Assembly (NCBI RefSeq): GCF_000712595.1
Contig: NZ_JOTN01000003.1
Coordinates: 62,001 to 126,000, forward strand
Length of the DNA: 64,000 nucleotides
From: Bacillus manliponensis
GTDB taxonomy: Bacteria; Bacillota; Bacilli; Bacillales; Bacillaceae_G
Reading direction: 5' to 3'
In this document: positions 27,813-36,115 of the stretch, one piece after another
Layout: every line of letters starts with the position of its first letter
Numbering within the stretch: the stretch's first letter is position 1
Translations under genes and position numbers: made by a program
Notes under the pieces: generated by a model
The model's input: only the letters and a program-made list of their open reading frames with translations
What the model was told of the DNA's origin: nothing
Database searches by the model: none

Positions 27813-29168
27813 ATGAAAGAGTCGCAGCAATGGACGTCGAAAATTGGATTTGTACTCGCAGCAGCCGGGGCAGCAGTAGGACTTGGAGCAATATGGAAGT
27901 TTCCTTACGTTGCTGGTAATAGTGGAGGTGGAGCTTTCTTTCTCGTCTTTTTACTATTAACGTTCTTTATCGGTTTACCACTGTTGTTAGCGGAATTTGT
28001 GATTGGGCGTAGTACACAAAAAGAAGCAGTAACAGCTTATAAAGTATTAGTACCAAACAGTAAGTTATATCCATGGATTGGCCGTATGGGTGTTGTAACA
28101 TGTTTTAGTGTTTTATCATTTTATAGCGTTGTTGGAGGATGGATTTTACTTTATTTATTTTACAGTGTAACAGGTGGATTTTGGGATGGAAACGCGGACT
28201 ATGGAAAAATATTTAGCGAAACGATTTCGAATCCACTTAGCGCGGTTGGCGCACAGTTTTTATTTATGCTTTGTACTATTTTTGTTGTAAGTAAAGGTGT
28301 AGAAAAAGGGATTGAAAAAGCAAGTAAGTATATGATGCCGCTCTTATTTATTTTATTTATAGCAATTATCGTTCGCGCGCTTACGCTAGATGGCGCTTGG
28401 GAAGGTGTTGTTTTCTTCCTACAACCAGATTTTTCGGAATTAACAGGTGAAACAGTTTTATATGCGATGGGACAGTCGTTCTTTTCATTAACTGTTGGGG
28501 CCTCTGTTATGGTTACGTATAGCTCATATTTAAAGAAAGAAGAGCATTTAGCAAAATCGGCAACTTCAATTGTTAGTTTAACAGTCTTTATTACTGTTCT
28601 TGCAGGATTAGCAATCTTCCCAGCAATTTTTGCTTTAGGTGTAGAGCCAACTGAAGGTCCAGGACTTTTATTTATTGTATTACCAGCTGTATTTGGACAA
28701 ATTCCATTTGGGCAATTCTTCTTCATTATGTTCTTAATTTTATTCTTCTTTGCGACATTAACTTCAGCGATTTCTATGCTTGAAATTGTCGTTGCTTCCG
28801 TTGCGAAAGAAGATACGAAAAAGCGTCCGAAAGCATCTCTTATCATTGGAATCTTAATTTTTGCAGTAGGGATTCCAGCAGCGTTATCATTTGGAGTAAT
28901 GAGTGATGTGAAGCTATTTGGAAAAACATTTTTTGATCTTATAGACTTTGGAGTAAGTAACGTATTACTTCCGTTAGGTGTACTTGCAATTTCATTATTC
29001 GTACCAAATAAAATGAAAAAAGAATTATTAATGAAGGAATTAGAAGTAAAAGAAGGAATAGGGAAGATATTGTTTGATATATGGTTCTTCTTATTACGTT
29101 ATATCATCCCGATTACAGTTATTATTGTATTTTTAAATGTGATTGGTGTCTTTAAGATTATGAAGTAG
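27813..29168 (+). CDS. Sodium-dependent amino-acid transporter (SNF family), probably tyrosine uptake
   Basis: This 451-residue LeuT-fold symporter has about 12 transmembrane helices. TM1 contains AAAGAAVGLGAIWKFPYVAG with GNSGGGAFF following, the Na-binding signature of the family. Related B. subtilis proteins are YocR and YhdH. The T-box immediately upstream, read as tyrosine-specific, points to uptake of tyrosine or aromatic amino acids; this is inference from the leader. ATG 27813 follows GAGGGAG; an in-frame ATG at 27783 has no ribosome binding site. Confidence 0.88.
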   Translation: MKESQQWTSKIGFVLAAAGAAVGLGAIWKFPYVAGNSGGGAFFLVFLLLTFFIGLPLLLAEFVIGRSTQKEAVTAYKVLVPNSKLYPWIGRMGVVTCFSVLSFYSVVGGWILLYLFYSVTGGFWDGNADYGKIFSETISNPLSAVGAQFLFMLCTIFVVSKGVEKGIEKASKYMMPLLFILFIAIIVRALTLDGAWEGVVFFLQPDFSELTGETVLYAMGQSFFSLTVGASVMVTYSSYLKKEEHLAKSATSIVSLTVFITVLAGLAIFPAIFALGVEPTEGPGLLFIVLPAVFGQIPFGQFFFIMFLILFFFATLTSAISMLEIVVASVAKEDTKKRPKASLIIGILIFAVGIPAALSFGVMSDVKLFGKTFFDLIDFGVSNVLLPLGVLAISLFVPNKMKKELLMKELEVKEGIGKILFDIWFFLLRYIIPITVIIVFLNVIGVFKIMK

Positions 29169-29232
29169 AATAATGTGACAGAAGAGATTGTATTTTGTAT
29201 ATATAATAGTAGATTTGTGGTAGATAATTGAT

Positions 29233-29260
29233 AAAAACCTCGGCATTTGCCGAGGTTTTC
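29233..29260. terminator. Bidirectional terminator
   Basis: AAAACCTCGGCA and TGCCGAGGTTTT form a perfect stem between the converging transporter and M23 hydrolase genes. Confidence 0.9.
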
Positions 29261-29264
29261 TTAT

Positions 29265-30548
29265 TTAGATATAACTTGCTGGATTAACAGCGTTTGTTTT
29301 TCCTGCATTCCATTCACCAACATGAATTTCAAAATGTAAATGTTGACCGGAGGAATCGCCAGTATTCCCCATAAATCCGAGCTGTTGTCCTTGTGATACT
29401 GTTTGTCCATTAGAAACAGATAAGCTACTCATATGCGCGTAAACAGTTGTGTAAGTTTGTCCATTGATACGATGTGATACATAGACAACATTTCCATAAG
29501 AGGAAGAAAAGTCTGCGCGAATAACTACACCATCAGCAGCAGCTACAATTGGAACTGTACCAGGCGCAGCAATGTCAATACCTTTATGAGTACCACCGCG
29601 AGTGTTAAAGCTATCCGAAACTCTTCCAGCTGATGGACGAATAAAACCACCAGTACTTACACTTGGTGTGGAAGGTTTAGATGGTGCTTGTTGAACCGCT
29701 ACGTTATTATTTGAACTCTTTTGCTGAGCAGCTTTTTTTGCTTCTTCAGCTTTTTTCGCTTCTTCAGCTTTACGAGCTTCTTCAGCACGTTTTTCTTCTT
29801 CAATTGCTTGTTGGACAGCTTTACGCTGATTTTCAAGAATTTGCTGTGTTTCTTCTAAACCTTCAATCTCAGAATCAATGGAAGCAAGTTTTGCATGTAA
29901 ATCAGCAACTAACGCTTTTTGTTCTTGTTGCTGCGTTTCTAGTTGTTGCTGTTGTGTTTGTAAAGTTGCTTCAGCTTCTTTTAATTGCGCTTCTTTTTGT
30001 TCAACAGCTTCCTTCTCTTTTTTTACATTTTCTTGCGCTTCTTTTTGTTTGTCCATAATATCTGTATCGCTATTAATGATTAAGCTAACAGAATGCATAT
30101 TTTGTATAAGCTCAGCGATACTTTGCGTATTTGTTAATACTTCCGTCACTAAATTTGTACGAGGTTGCTCTTGCATTCCTTGTAAGCGACTTTTAATTAA
30201 CTCATGACGCGTATCGATTTCCTTTTGTAAGTCTTCAATCGATTGTTTTTTCTCAGCAATTTGTTTTTGTGTCTTTTCAATTTCAGCTTTCGTTTCGTTT
30301 AAAGATGCTTCATTTTTATTAATAGAAGTTGTTAATTCATCAATTTTCTTTTGTAATTCTGCAGTTTCTTTCTCAATTTTTTCTTTTTCTACCGTTTTCG
30401 TATTTAGGTCTTCTTGTTTTTCAGTTAATTGTGACTGAATGTCAGATAATTTATCTTGATTTGTTTCCGCATATACCGGTGAAAGTAACGGAGAAACAAA
30501 AAGAGTACCAGCTGCTAATACACTAACGGCGGTTAATTTTGTTTTCAT
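29265..30548 (-). CDS. Secreted coiled-coil peptidoglycan hydrolase, M23 family (PcsB-like architecture)
   Basis: This 427-residue secreted protein has a signal peptide (residues 1-~27, ending SPVYAE), a long coiled coil (about 30-280, rich in Glu, Lys and Gln), a low-complexity EEARKAEEAKKAEEAKK and Ser/Pro linker, and a C-terminal LytM/M23 endopeptidase domain. Zinc ligands are HKGID (near residue 325) and HLHFE (near residue 400). The layout matches PcsB/CwlO-class hydrolases activated by FtsEX in division or elongation. The frame is open upstream to 30812, but ATG 30548 follows GGGAAAGGAG and directly precedes the signal peptide. A WalR-type box lies upstream. Confidence 0.88.
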   Translation of the reverse strand: MKTKLTAVSVLAAGTLFVSPLLSPVYAETNQDKLSDIQSQLTEKQEDLNTKTVEKEKIEKETAELQKKIDELTTSINKNEASLNETKAEIEKTQKQIAEKKQSIEDLQKEIDTRHELIKSRLQGMQEQPRTNLVTEVLTNTQSIAELIQNMHSVSLIINSDTDIMDKQKEAQENVKKEKEAVEQKEAQLKEAEATLQTQQQQLETQQQEQKALVADLHAKLASIDSEIEGLEETQQILENQRKAVQQAIEEEKRAEEARKAEEAKKAEEAKKAAQQKSSNNNVAVQQAPSKPSTPSVSTGGFIRPSAGRVSDSFNTRGGTHKGIDIAAPGTVPIVAAADGVVIRADFSSSYGNVVYVSHRINGQTYTTVYAHMSSLSVSNGQTVSQGQQLGFMGNTGDSSGQHLHFEIHVGEWNAGKTNAVNPASYI

Positions 30549-31146
30549 AATATGTATAAAACTCCTTTCCCTATGATTGTATATATCATATAAACTCGGA
30601 AAGTGTCTATTGTTGTAACCATAATGTAAAAGAAATGATGTATTTGCTATATAAATATCGAATTTTTTCATAGATTTTGGAATTATTATTCGGGAATTTT
30701 CTTTGTTTCTATATAAAGAAATGTTATTTTGTTGCGTATGTATAACTCTAGGAATGGAATGATTTTCAAGGTGTGTAAGTAGTCGTACAAGATATTTTCT
30801 ATCATTTTTCATACTATATTGTGAAAGATGGATAGAGGTATTATTTTCTATAAGTTGTGAAGAAGTAGTGAGTGAAGTTTCACTTTATCATACGTATAAT
30901 TGGTTTTAAAATATGAAATAGCATGTTTCTGGAATCATTCTCATGTTAGGTTTTCTGACATGGAGATTTTTTTTGTCAAGTGAAATATTTACACTATTAT
31001 AAATTTATTTTGTTGTCAGACTGCAATTTTTCCTATATCATTTTTAAGGGGATAAAAGTATTGATTATACTTCATGCTTTTATGTTCTTATTTCATAGAG
31101 AGACAGAAATAAGAAATTAACATCTAAGAAGGGGGTTGCAGCAAGT
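30549..31146. other. Divergent intergenic region (M23 hydrolase / glutamate symporter)
   Basis: About 600 bases. It holds the WalR-type box, a 20-base remnant of a bcr1 end (AGTGAAGTTTCACTTTAT at 30871-30888), and a good promoter for the symporter: TTGTCA (31013-31018), 17-base spacer, TATCAT (31036-31041). I see no gene or riboswitch in it. Confidence 0.6.
30614..30630 (+). promoter_or_regulatory. Candidate WalR (YycF) binding site upstream of the M23 hydrolase
   Basis: TGTAAC-N5-TGTAAA matches the published WalR consensus TGTWAH-N5-TGTWAH at every fixed position. It lies 66-82 bases upstream of the hydrolase start on the opposite strand. WalR controls cell-wall hydrolases in Bacilli. Confidence 0.55.
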
Positions 31147-32421
31147 ATGAAGAGAATTGGACTTGCATGGCAAATTTTAATTGGTCTGGCAGCTGGTATT
31201 GCAGTTGGGGCAATCTTTTATGGTAACGACCAGGTTGTTTCGTATTTACAACCAATCGGTGACATTTTTATTCGCTTAATTAAAATGATTGTTGTACCAA
31301 TCGTAGTAGCGAGCCTTATCGTTGGTGTAGCAGGCGTTGGTGACGTAAAGAAGCTTGGCCGACTTGGCGGAAAAACAATTATCTATTTTGAAGTCATTAC
31401 AACAATTGCGATTATTGTTGGTTTATTAATAGCGAATATCTTCCAACCAGGTAATGGCGTAGATATGTCGAAGTTGGAAAAGTCAGATATTTCCCAATAT
31501 GAATCTACAACAAGTGAAGTTCAGGATCACGGGTTTGCAGACACATTTGTAAATATCGTTCCAACTAATATTATAAAGTCACTAGCAGAGGGTGACATGC
31601 TTGCAATTATTTTCTTCTCTGTATTATTTGGTCTAGGTGTAGCAGCAATTGGAGAGAGAGGTAAGCCTGTTCTTAACTTCTTCCAAGGTGTAGCGGATGC
31701 GATGTTCTATGTAACAAACCAAATTATGAAATTTGCACCATTTGGTGTATTTGCTTTAATTGGGGTAACCGTTTCTCAGTTTGGTTTAAGCTCACTAATT
31801 CCACTTGGAAAATTAGTTGTTGTTGTATACGGGGCGATGATTTTCTTCGTTGTTGTTGTATTAGGACTTACGGCGAAAATATTTGGAATTAATATTTTCC
31901 AATTCTTTAAGATTTTAAAAGATGAACTGATTCTAGCGTATTCTACAGCAAGTTCAGAAACGGTATTACCGAAAGTTATGGAAAAGATGGAACGCTTCGG
32001 TTGCCCGAAAGCAATTACATCGTTCGTAATTCCAACTGGTTATTCATTTAACTTAGATGGATCAACATTATATCAAGCAATTGCGGCAATTTTCTTAGCG
32101 CAAATGTACGGTATTGATTTATCAATTAGCGAGCAAATTACATTATTACTTGTATTAATGGTAACTTCAAAAGGTATTGCAGGTGTACCGGGAGTATCGT
32201 TCGTAGTATTATTAGCGACGCTTGGTACAGTTGGAATTCCAGCTGAAGGTTTAGCGTTTATTGCAGGTGTTGACCGTATTTTAGATATGGCACGTACAGC
32301 AGTAAACGTAGTTGGTAACTCATTAGCGGCTGTTATTATGTCGAAGTGGGAAGGCCAATATGATGATGAAAAAGGACAAGCTTATTTGAAAGAGATTGAG
32401 GCAGAGCGTCAAGCTGCGTAA
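31147..32421 (+). CDS. gltP: Proton/sodium-glutamate symporter (DAACS family)
   Basis: This 424-residue dicarboxylate/amino acid:cation symporter imports glutamate or aspartate. The two re-entrant hairpins are visible as YSTASSETVLPKVMEKM (near residue 265) and the later TSKGIAGVPG (near residue 340). The Na/substrate motif PTGYSFNLDGSTLYQAIAA lies near residue 297. About eight transmembrane segments fit the family. The ATG follows AAGGGGG. GltP and GltT are not distinguishable here, so the symbol is tentative. A terminator follows directly. Confidence 0.9.
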   Translation: MKRIGLAWQILIGLAAGIAVGAIFYGNDQVVSYLQPIGDIFIRLIKMIVVPIVVASLIVGVAGVGDVKKLGRLGGKTIIYFEVITTIAIIVGLLIANIFQPGNGVDMSKLEKSDISQYESTTSEVQDHGFADTFVNIVPTNIIKSLAEGDMLAIIFFSVLFGLGVAAIGERGKPVLNFFQGVADAMFYVTNQIMKFAPFGVFALIGVTVSQFGLSSLIPLGKLVVVVYGAMIFFVVVVLGLTAKIFGINIFQFFKILKDELILAYSTASSETVLPKVMEKMERFGCPKAITSFVIPTGYSFNLDGSTLYQAIAAIFLAQMYGIDLSISEQITLLLVLMVTSKGIAGVPGVSFVVLLATLGTVGIPAEGLAFIAGVDRILDMARTAVNVVGNSLAAVIMSKWEGQYDDEKGQAYLKEIEAERQAA

Positions 32422-32423
32422 CT

Positions 32424-32458
32424 ATAAAAAAGACCGTCCGAGTTGGACGGTCTTTTTT
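32424..32458. terminator. Bidirectional terminator
   Basis: AAAAAAGACCGTCC and GGACGGTCTTTTTT form a perfect stem between converging genes. Confidence 0.92.
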
Positions 32459-34760
32459 AATTGCTAATCGGTCTATATACATTCTTCTTACCATGATCAT
32501 AAATAATCGCTGATTTTGCTGGTATTGTCTCGTTCTTGCTTTTGAACTCATTATTCGAGAAGTTGACGATTACTTTTAAGTCTTCTCCATATTGTGCAGA
32601 TTGTACAAGACGATCATCTGAAAGGTACGTAAAGTTAGACATTTCCTCTGTTACTGCTTTTTTATGGAACGCTTCCCACGTTTGGACATGGTGTATAATT
32701 GCTTCTTTATGTTCGTTCCACTCTTGACTATCTAAATGATAAAGCGGTGGAATATTGTATAACAGTTCATTCAACATTCGATTTCCTACTTCATCTTTTA
32801 TTTTCATGCTCCCCCATTCCCAGTGATGAGTCGTAATAACAGAATCGTTGTATACAAGTTTGTAAAGAGGTACAGAATATACTGGGTTTAAATAAATTTC
32901 TTTATATTCATCTTTAACAGGTACTTGTTTTGCATATCTTTCAGGAATATTTTGTTTTGCAGACCAGTATGCTCCAACGTAATAAGGGCTTGTTTTATTT
33001 TTTCTCATATCTTCATCGCCCCATTTAATAACAGGTGTTTCAATGCCATGTGCGAATGCGATAACTTCACTCGCAAAGTCATTCCCGCCTTCGGAACCTA
33101 CAACCATGCCTTTTTCTTTTGCGATATAATCCATTCTTGCTAATCTAGCTTGTAAATCTTGTTTTTGTGTTGTCGGATGGCTAGGAGAATAATCATCATA
33201 AATTTCTCCTGTCGCGTCACAATCAATAAACCATGAGTTAAAAGCCACACCAGTGCGTAGAATACCGGCTACACGTGCTTCTACACTTGGCAATGATAGA
33301 GTTGGATTTAATTTACGACCTCTACCGAGAAATCCTTTTATTTTCTCACCGTTCTTATTTTCAATTGTAGCTTCTTCAAATAAAGTTGGATTTTCGAAGT
33401 AAGCTGTATTCCATGATGTATCTTCTTTTTCTTGGATAGAATGATACGAATCGTATGGGCCAACCAAATATCCCATTTTCTCAGCTTCTTTTACAGCATC
33501 TGGGTGCATAAATCCTTGCTCCCAATTTTGTAAGCCAATCCATGCGTGGTCAATTCCGCTTTGTTTCATATCTTTTAAAATATCGGTTCCGTCTTCATTA
33601 CCCCATTTGTTAATTTCGTCTACGCTATCTTGTAGTACACTTTTTAGAAGATGTTTATTTAGTTTGTATAATTCGATCTCTGTTAAATTATCTATCCCTT
33701 TTTCTAATAAATCCTTAGCCTCCTTATCAACTTCGGGGAAAACATCAGGGTTGTAAAACTCTTTCATTTTTAATACTTCGTTAATATAACGAAGGACAAC
33801 TTGTTTTTGATAATTATCAATAAAGTCTTGGTTTGCTATTTGGTCGAACACGACTAGTTCCTCAGGCTCTGGGCTATATGTTTGAATAAGCTCTTTAATC
33901 CAAGTGAAAAGGGGGCTATTCATTTCCTGCCGCAGTTTATCCCACTTCACACTATTTGTTGATAAAAATTGTGTATTCCACAAGTAAATATGTGGTGCTC
34001 CATATAACTTCTCAACTTCTTTATTTTGTTTTGCTTTTTCTTCTAGTGTTTTAAATTCATCTTTTTCTACAATATAGTTTTTATAAAGCTTCGCAATATC
34101 TACAGCGTTATTATTTGTAACATATAGTCTAAAACTATACGTTTTATCTTTATTAATACTTGGAAATTCATGGGTGAAATCAAAGCCGATTTCAGGATCT
34201 ACTTGAAACTTTACTTCATTGTTAAACATATTTTCAGCAATATATACCATTGAATATTCTTTCGTATTTAATGCGAAAAATCGCATAGAGAAAGACTCAG
34301 CAAATGAAAACGTTTCGTCTTTTAAAAAGTTTTTCCAGTGTGGGTCGTTACTTGGAATATGCTTTCCTTCCCATAATGGAAGTGTGTAGCTACTAGCTTG
34401 TACTTTTGGCCAAGTGAAGCTTTCTGCTCCAGTTGACTCGAGCTCAATATTTAAGTAGTTTTTCTTTTTCTCTAACTGAACTTTCATTTTTTGATCGGGA
34501 TATTCCCAAGATGTTTGATTTCTGTTTTCTTTTAAATTTGATACATTCATCTTCGGTAACGGATTTGAAGCTTTTTCTTTTATTCCATCTTGAATGACCG
34601 TTAATTCAAAAGTTTCAGGGTTTACTTCGTACGTAAAATCTTTATATGTCACTTTCGTTGTTGTTTGTTGACGCTTCGTTTGTTCACTGTTCCATTCACA
34701 CCCCGTGAAAATAGAAGTGGTCATTGTGAAGAGTAGACATAATTTTATTGTTTTTTTCAT
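32457..34760 (-). CDS. Large lipoprotein with glycoside-hydrolase-like domain
   Basis: This 767-residue protein starts with a lipoprotein signal peptide (SIFTGC, Cys near residue 20) and should be anchored on the outer membrane face. An N-terminal beta-rich part (to about 260) precedes a region suggestive of a TIM-barrel glycosidase: WFIDCDATGEIYDDYSPS with an Asp at a strand end, and VVGSEGGNDFASEVIAFAHG some 50 residues later, a plausible nucleophile/acid pair. I recall similar spacing in GH101/GH129-like enzymes but cannot verify it. The ATG 34760 follows GGAGG; a longer frame to 34820 lacks a ribosome binding site. No carbohydrate operon surrounds it. Confidence 0.6.
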   Translation of the reverse strand: MKKTIKLCLLFTMTTSIFTGCEWNSEQTKRQQTTTKVTYKDFTYEVNPETFELTVIQDGIKEKASNPLPKMNVSNLKENRNQTSWEYPDQKMKVQLEKKKNYLNIELESTGAESFTWPKVQASSYTLPLWEGKHIPSNDPHWKNFLKDETFSFAESFSMRFFALNTKEYSMVYIAENMFNNEVKFQVDPEIGFDFTHEFPSINKDKTYSFRLYVTNNNAVDIAKLYKNYIVEKDEFKTLEEKAKQNKEVEKLYGAPHIYLWNTQFLSTNSVKWDKLRQEMNSPLFTWIKELIQTYSPEPEELVVFDQIANQDFIDNYQKQVVLRYINEVLKMKEFYNPDVFPEVDKEAKDLLEKGIDNLTEIELYKLNKHLLKSVLQDSVDEINKWGNEDGTDILKDMKQSGIDHAWIGLQNWEQGFMHPDAVKEAEKMGYLVGPYDSYHSIQEKEDTSWNTAYFENPTLFEEATIENKNGEKIKGFLGRGRKLNPTLSLPSVEARVAGILRTGVAFNSWFIDCDATGEIYDDYSPSHPTTQKQDLQARLARMDYIAKEKGMVVGSEGGNDFASEVIAFAHGIETPVIKWGDEDMRKNKTSPYYVGAYWSAKQNIPERYAKQVPVKDEYKEIYLNPVYSVPLYKLVYNDSVITTHHWEWGSMKIKDEVGNRMLNELLYNIPPLYHLDSQEWNEHKEAIIHHVQTWEAFHKKAVTEEMSNFTYLSDDRLVQSAQYGEDLKVIVNFSNNEFKSKNETIPAKSAIIYDHGKKNVYRPISN

Positions 34761-34930
34761 TTTTGCACCTCCACTACTGACTATATAAGTACTTTGTGAC
34801 AGTAGTGTGACAATGAACATATTCTTTTTTTAGATTTCAGGAAAAATAAGCATTGTTGATTGTAAGATTTCTTTCGTGTGTATGCGTTCAAGTCAGCTAT
34901 AATAGTTATAAAAATAAGGAGAATACGATT

Positions 34931-35773
34931 ATGAATACAGTACATATTGTCTTCGGAGATTCTGCGGCCGAGAATGTAACATCTGCTTTACGCAAAAGTA
35001 ATCAGCATAAAAGTGAGAAAGTGATTTGTATGAAGGAAGACTTCTCTATAGGACCTATTTCTAAACTAGAGTGTGATGAAGGAATACAAGTGAGAAAAAA
35101 ATGGCTAGGAGAGGTGCTGAAAACGATTGATCCGCATTTCATAAAAGATAGTGATGATTTTGAGTGGATTGCAGAAACGATGAGGAGTAATTTGCAATCA
35201 GTAACGGAAATTCCAAATGATAGCAAAATTGTTTTATGGCATGGTAGTAATACATCGGATAAGATTGGTTTGATGTTTGTAGCGTTTTTACTTCAAGATA
35301 AAAATGTATACTTTGAAGAAGTGAATGTTACGGAGTACAGTCATCATATTAATTACATGATAAGAGATATGCATGGTGAAGAAATTCCCCATATGTTAAA
35401 CAGTGTGGGTGCGACACCACCAAAGCTGATTTTAGATGTTTTACAAATGAAAAAGAGCATGTCGAATATAGAAGTTCAGATGCTAATAAAGAATTGGGAA
35501 AAGTGGTCTGGAGCGAAAGAGATATTAAGAATACTATTAAATGAAGAAGTAGTGGCTGTTTCTGAAGACTATTACGATACAGCTATCTTACAAACTGTAT
35601 CAAATGAATATGAAGTAGCAGCTCGTGTTGTAGGCGAAGTGATGGGAACGAATGAACAATGTATAGGTGATACATATTTAGCTTTTCGAGTTCATTATTT
35701 AATACAAAAAGGGCAATTACAGTATAAAGGGGATTTGGGAGGATTAGGGAAGTTTGGAATTCGGTTAGGTTAA
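34931..35773 (+). CDS. DUF1835-type protein
   Basis: This 280-residue cytosolic protein begins MNTVHIVFGDSAAENVTSAL and contains EDFSIGPISKL and IVLWHGSNTSDKIGLMF, the pattern of DUF1835 proteins (with a DUF3658-like C terminus). This family is common in Bacillus with several copies per genome; no function is established. The ATG 34931 follows AAGGAGAA; the frame is open back to 34853 without a better start. No partner genes adjoin it. Confidence 0.78.
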   Translation: MNTVHIVFGDSAAENVTSALRKSNQHKSEKVICMKEDFSIGPISKLECDEGIQVRKKWLGEVLKTIDPHFIKDSDDFEWIAETMRSNLQSVTEIPNDSKIVLWHGSNTSDKIGLMFVAFLLQDKNVYFEEVNVTEYSHHINYMIRDMHGEEIPHMLNSVGATPPKLILDVLQMKKSMSNIEVQMLIKNWEKWSGAKEILRILLNEEVVAVSEDYYDTAILQTVSNEYEVAARVVGEVMGTNEQCIGDTYLAFRVHYLIQKGQLQYKGDLGGLGKFGIRLG

Positions 35774-35910
35774 GTTTCTTCGTTAGAAGTTATAGAATTG
35801 CACGAAAAATAAAAATACCCACTATTTTCATCAAAATACTATTTGACTTTTTGATTCCTACAGAGTAAAGTAAGGTAAGACTTATTTAAATGAAAAATAA
35901 ATACGAAACC

Positions 35911-36018
35911 TTCTTATCAAGAGAGGCGGAGGGACTGGCCCTACGATGCCTCGGCAGCGGACTCAATAGAGAGTGCTGTGCCAAATCCAGCAAGCGATAT
36001 GCTTGATAGATGAGAAGA
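35911..36018 (+). promoter_or_regulatory. SAM-I riboswitch (S-box) upstream of an NhaC-type transporter
   Basis: S-box blocks in order: CTTATCAAGAGAGGCGGAGG, GACTGGCCC, CGATGCCTCGGCA, GTGCTGTGCCAAATCCAGCA and AGATGAGAAG. A -35-like TTGACT lies at 35843-35848. GAGAAGAG of the closing P1 strand (about 36012-36019) can pair with CTCTTCTC (36046-36053) of the terminator, giving the standard on/off switch. Confidence 0.94.
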
Positions 36019-36041
36019 GCGTTTCTTATATGATGTATATA

Positions 36042-36073
36042 AGACCTCTTCTCCTTTGGAAGAGGTCTTTTTC
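36042..36073 (+). terminator. Regulated terminator of the second SAM-I riboswitch
   Basis: AGACCTCTTC and GAAGAGGTCT form the stem around TCCTTTG, followed by TTTTC. Confidence 0.88.
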
Positions 36074-36115
36074 GTTCTTACGAAGGAAAGGTTTATAATA
36101 GGGAGAGATGTTATT

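Noticed and set aside
30549-30812. N-terminal extension of the M23 hydrolase by 88 codons
   Set aside because: The extension crosses the WalR box and lacks a ribosome binding site; a good ribosome binding site and signal peptide start at 30548.
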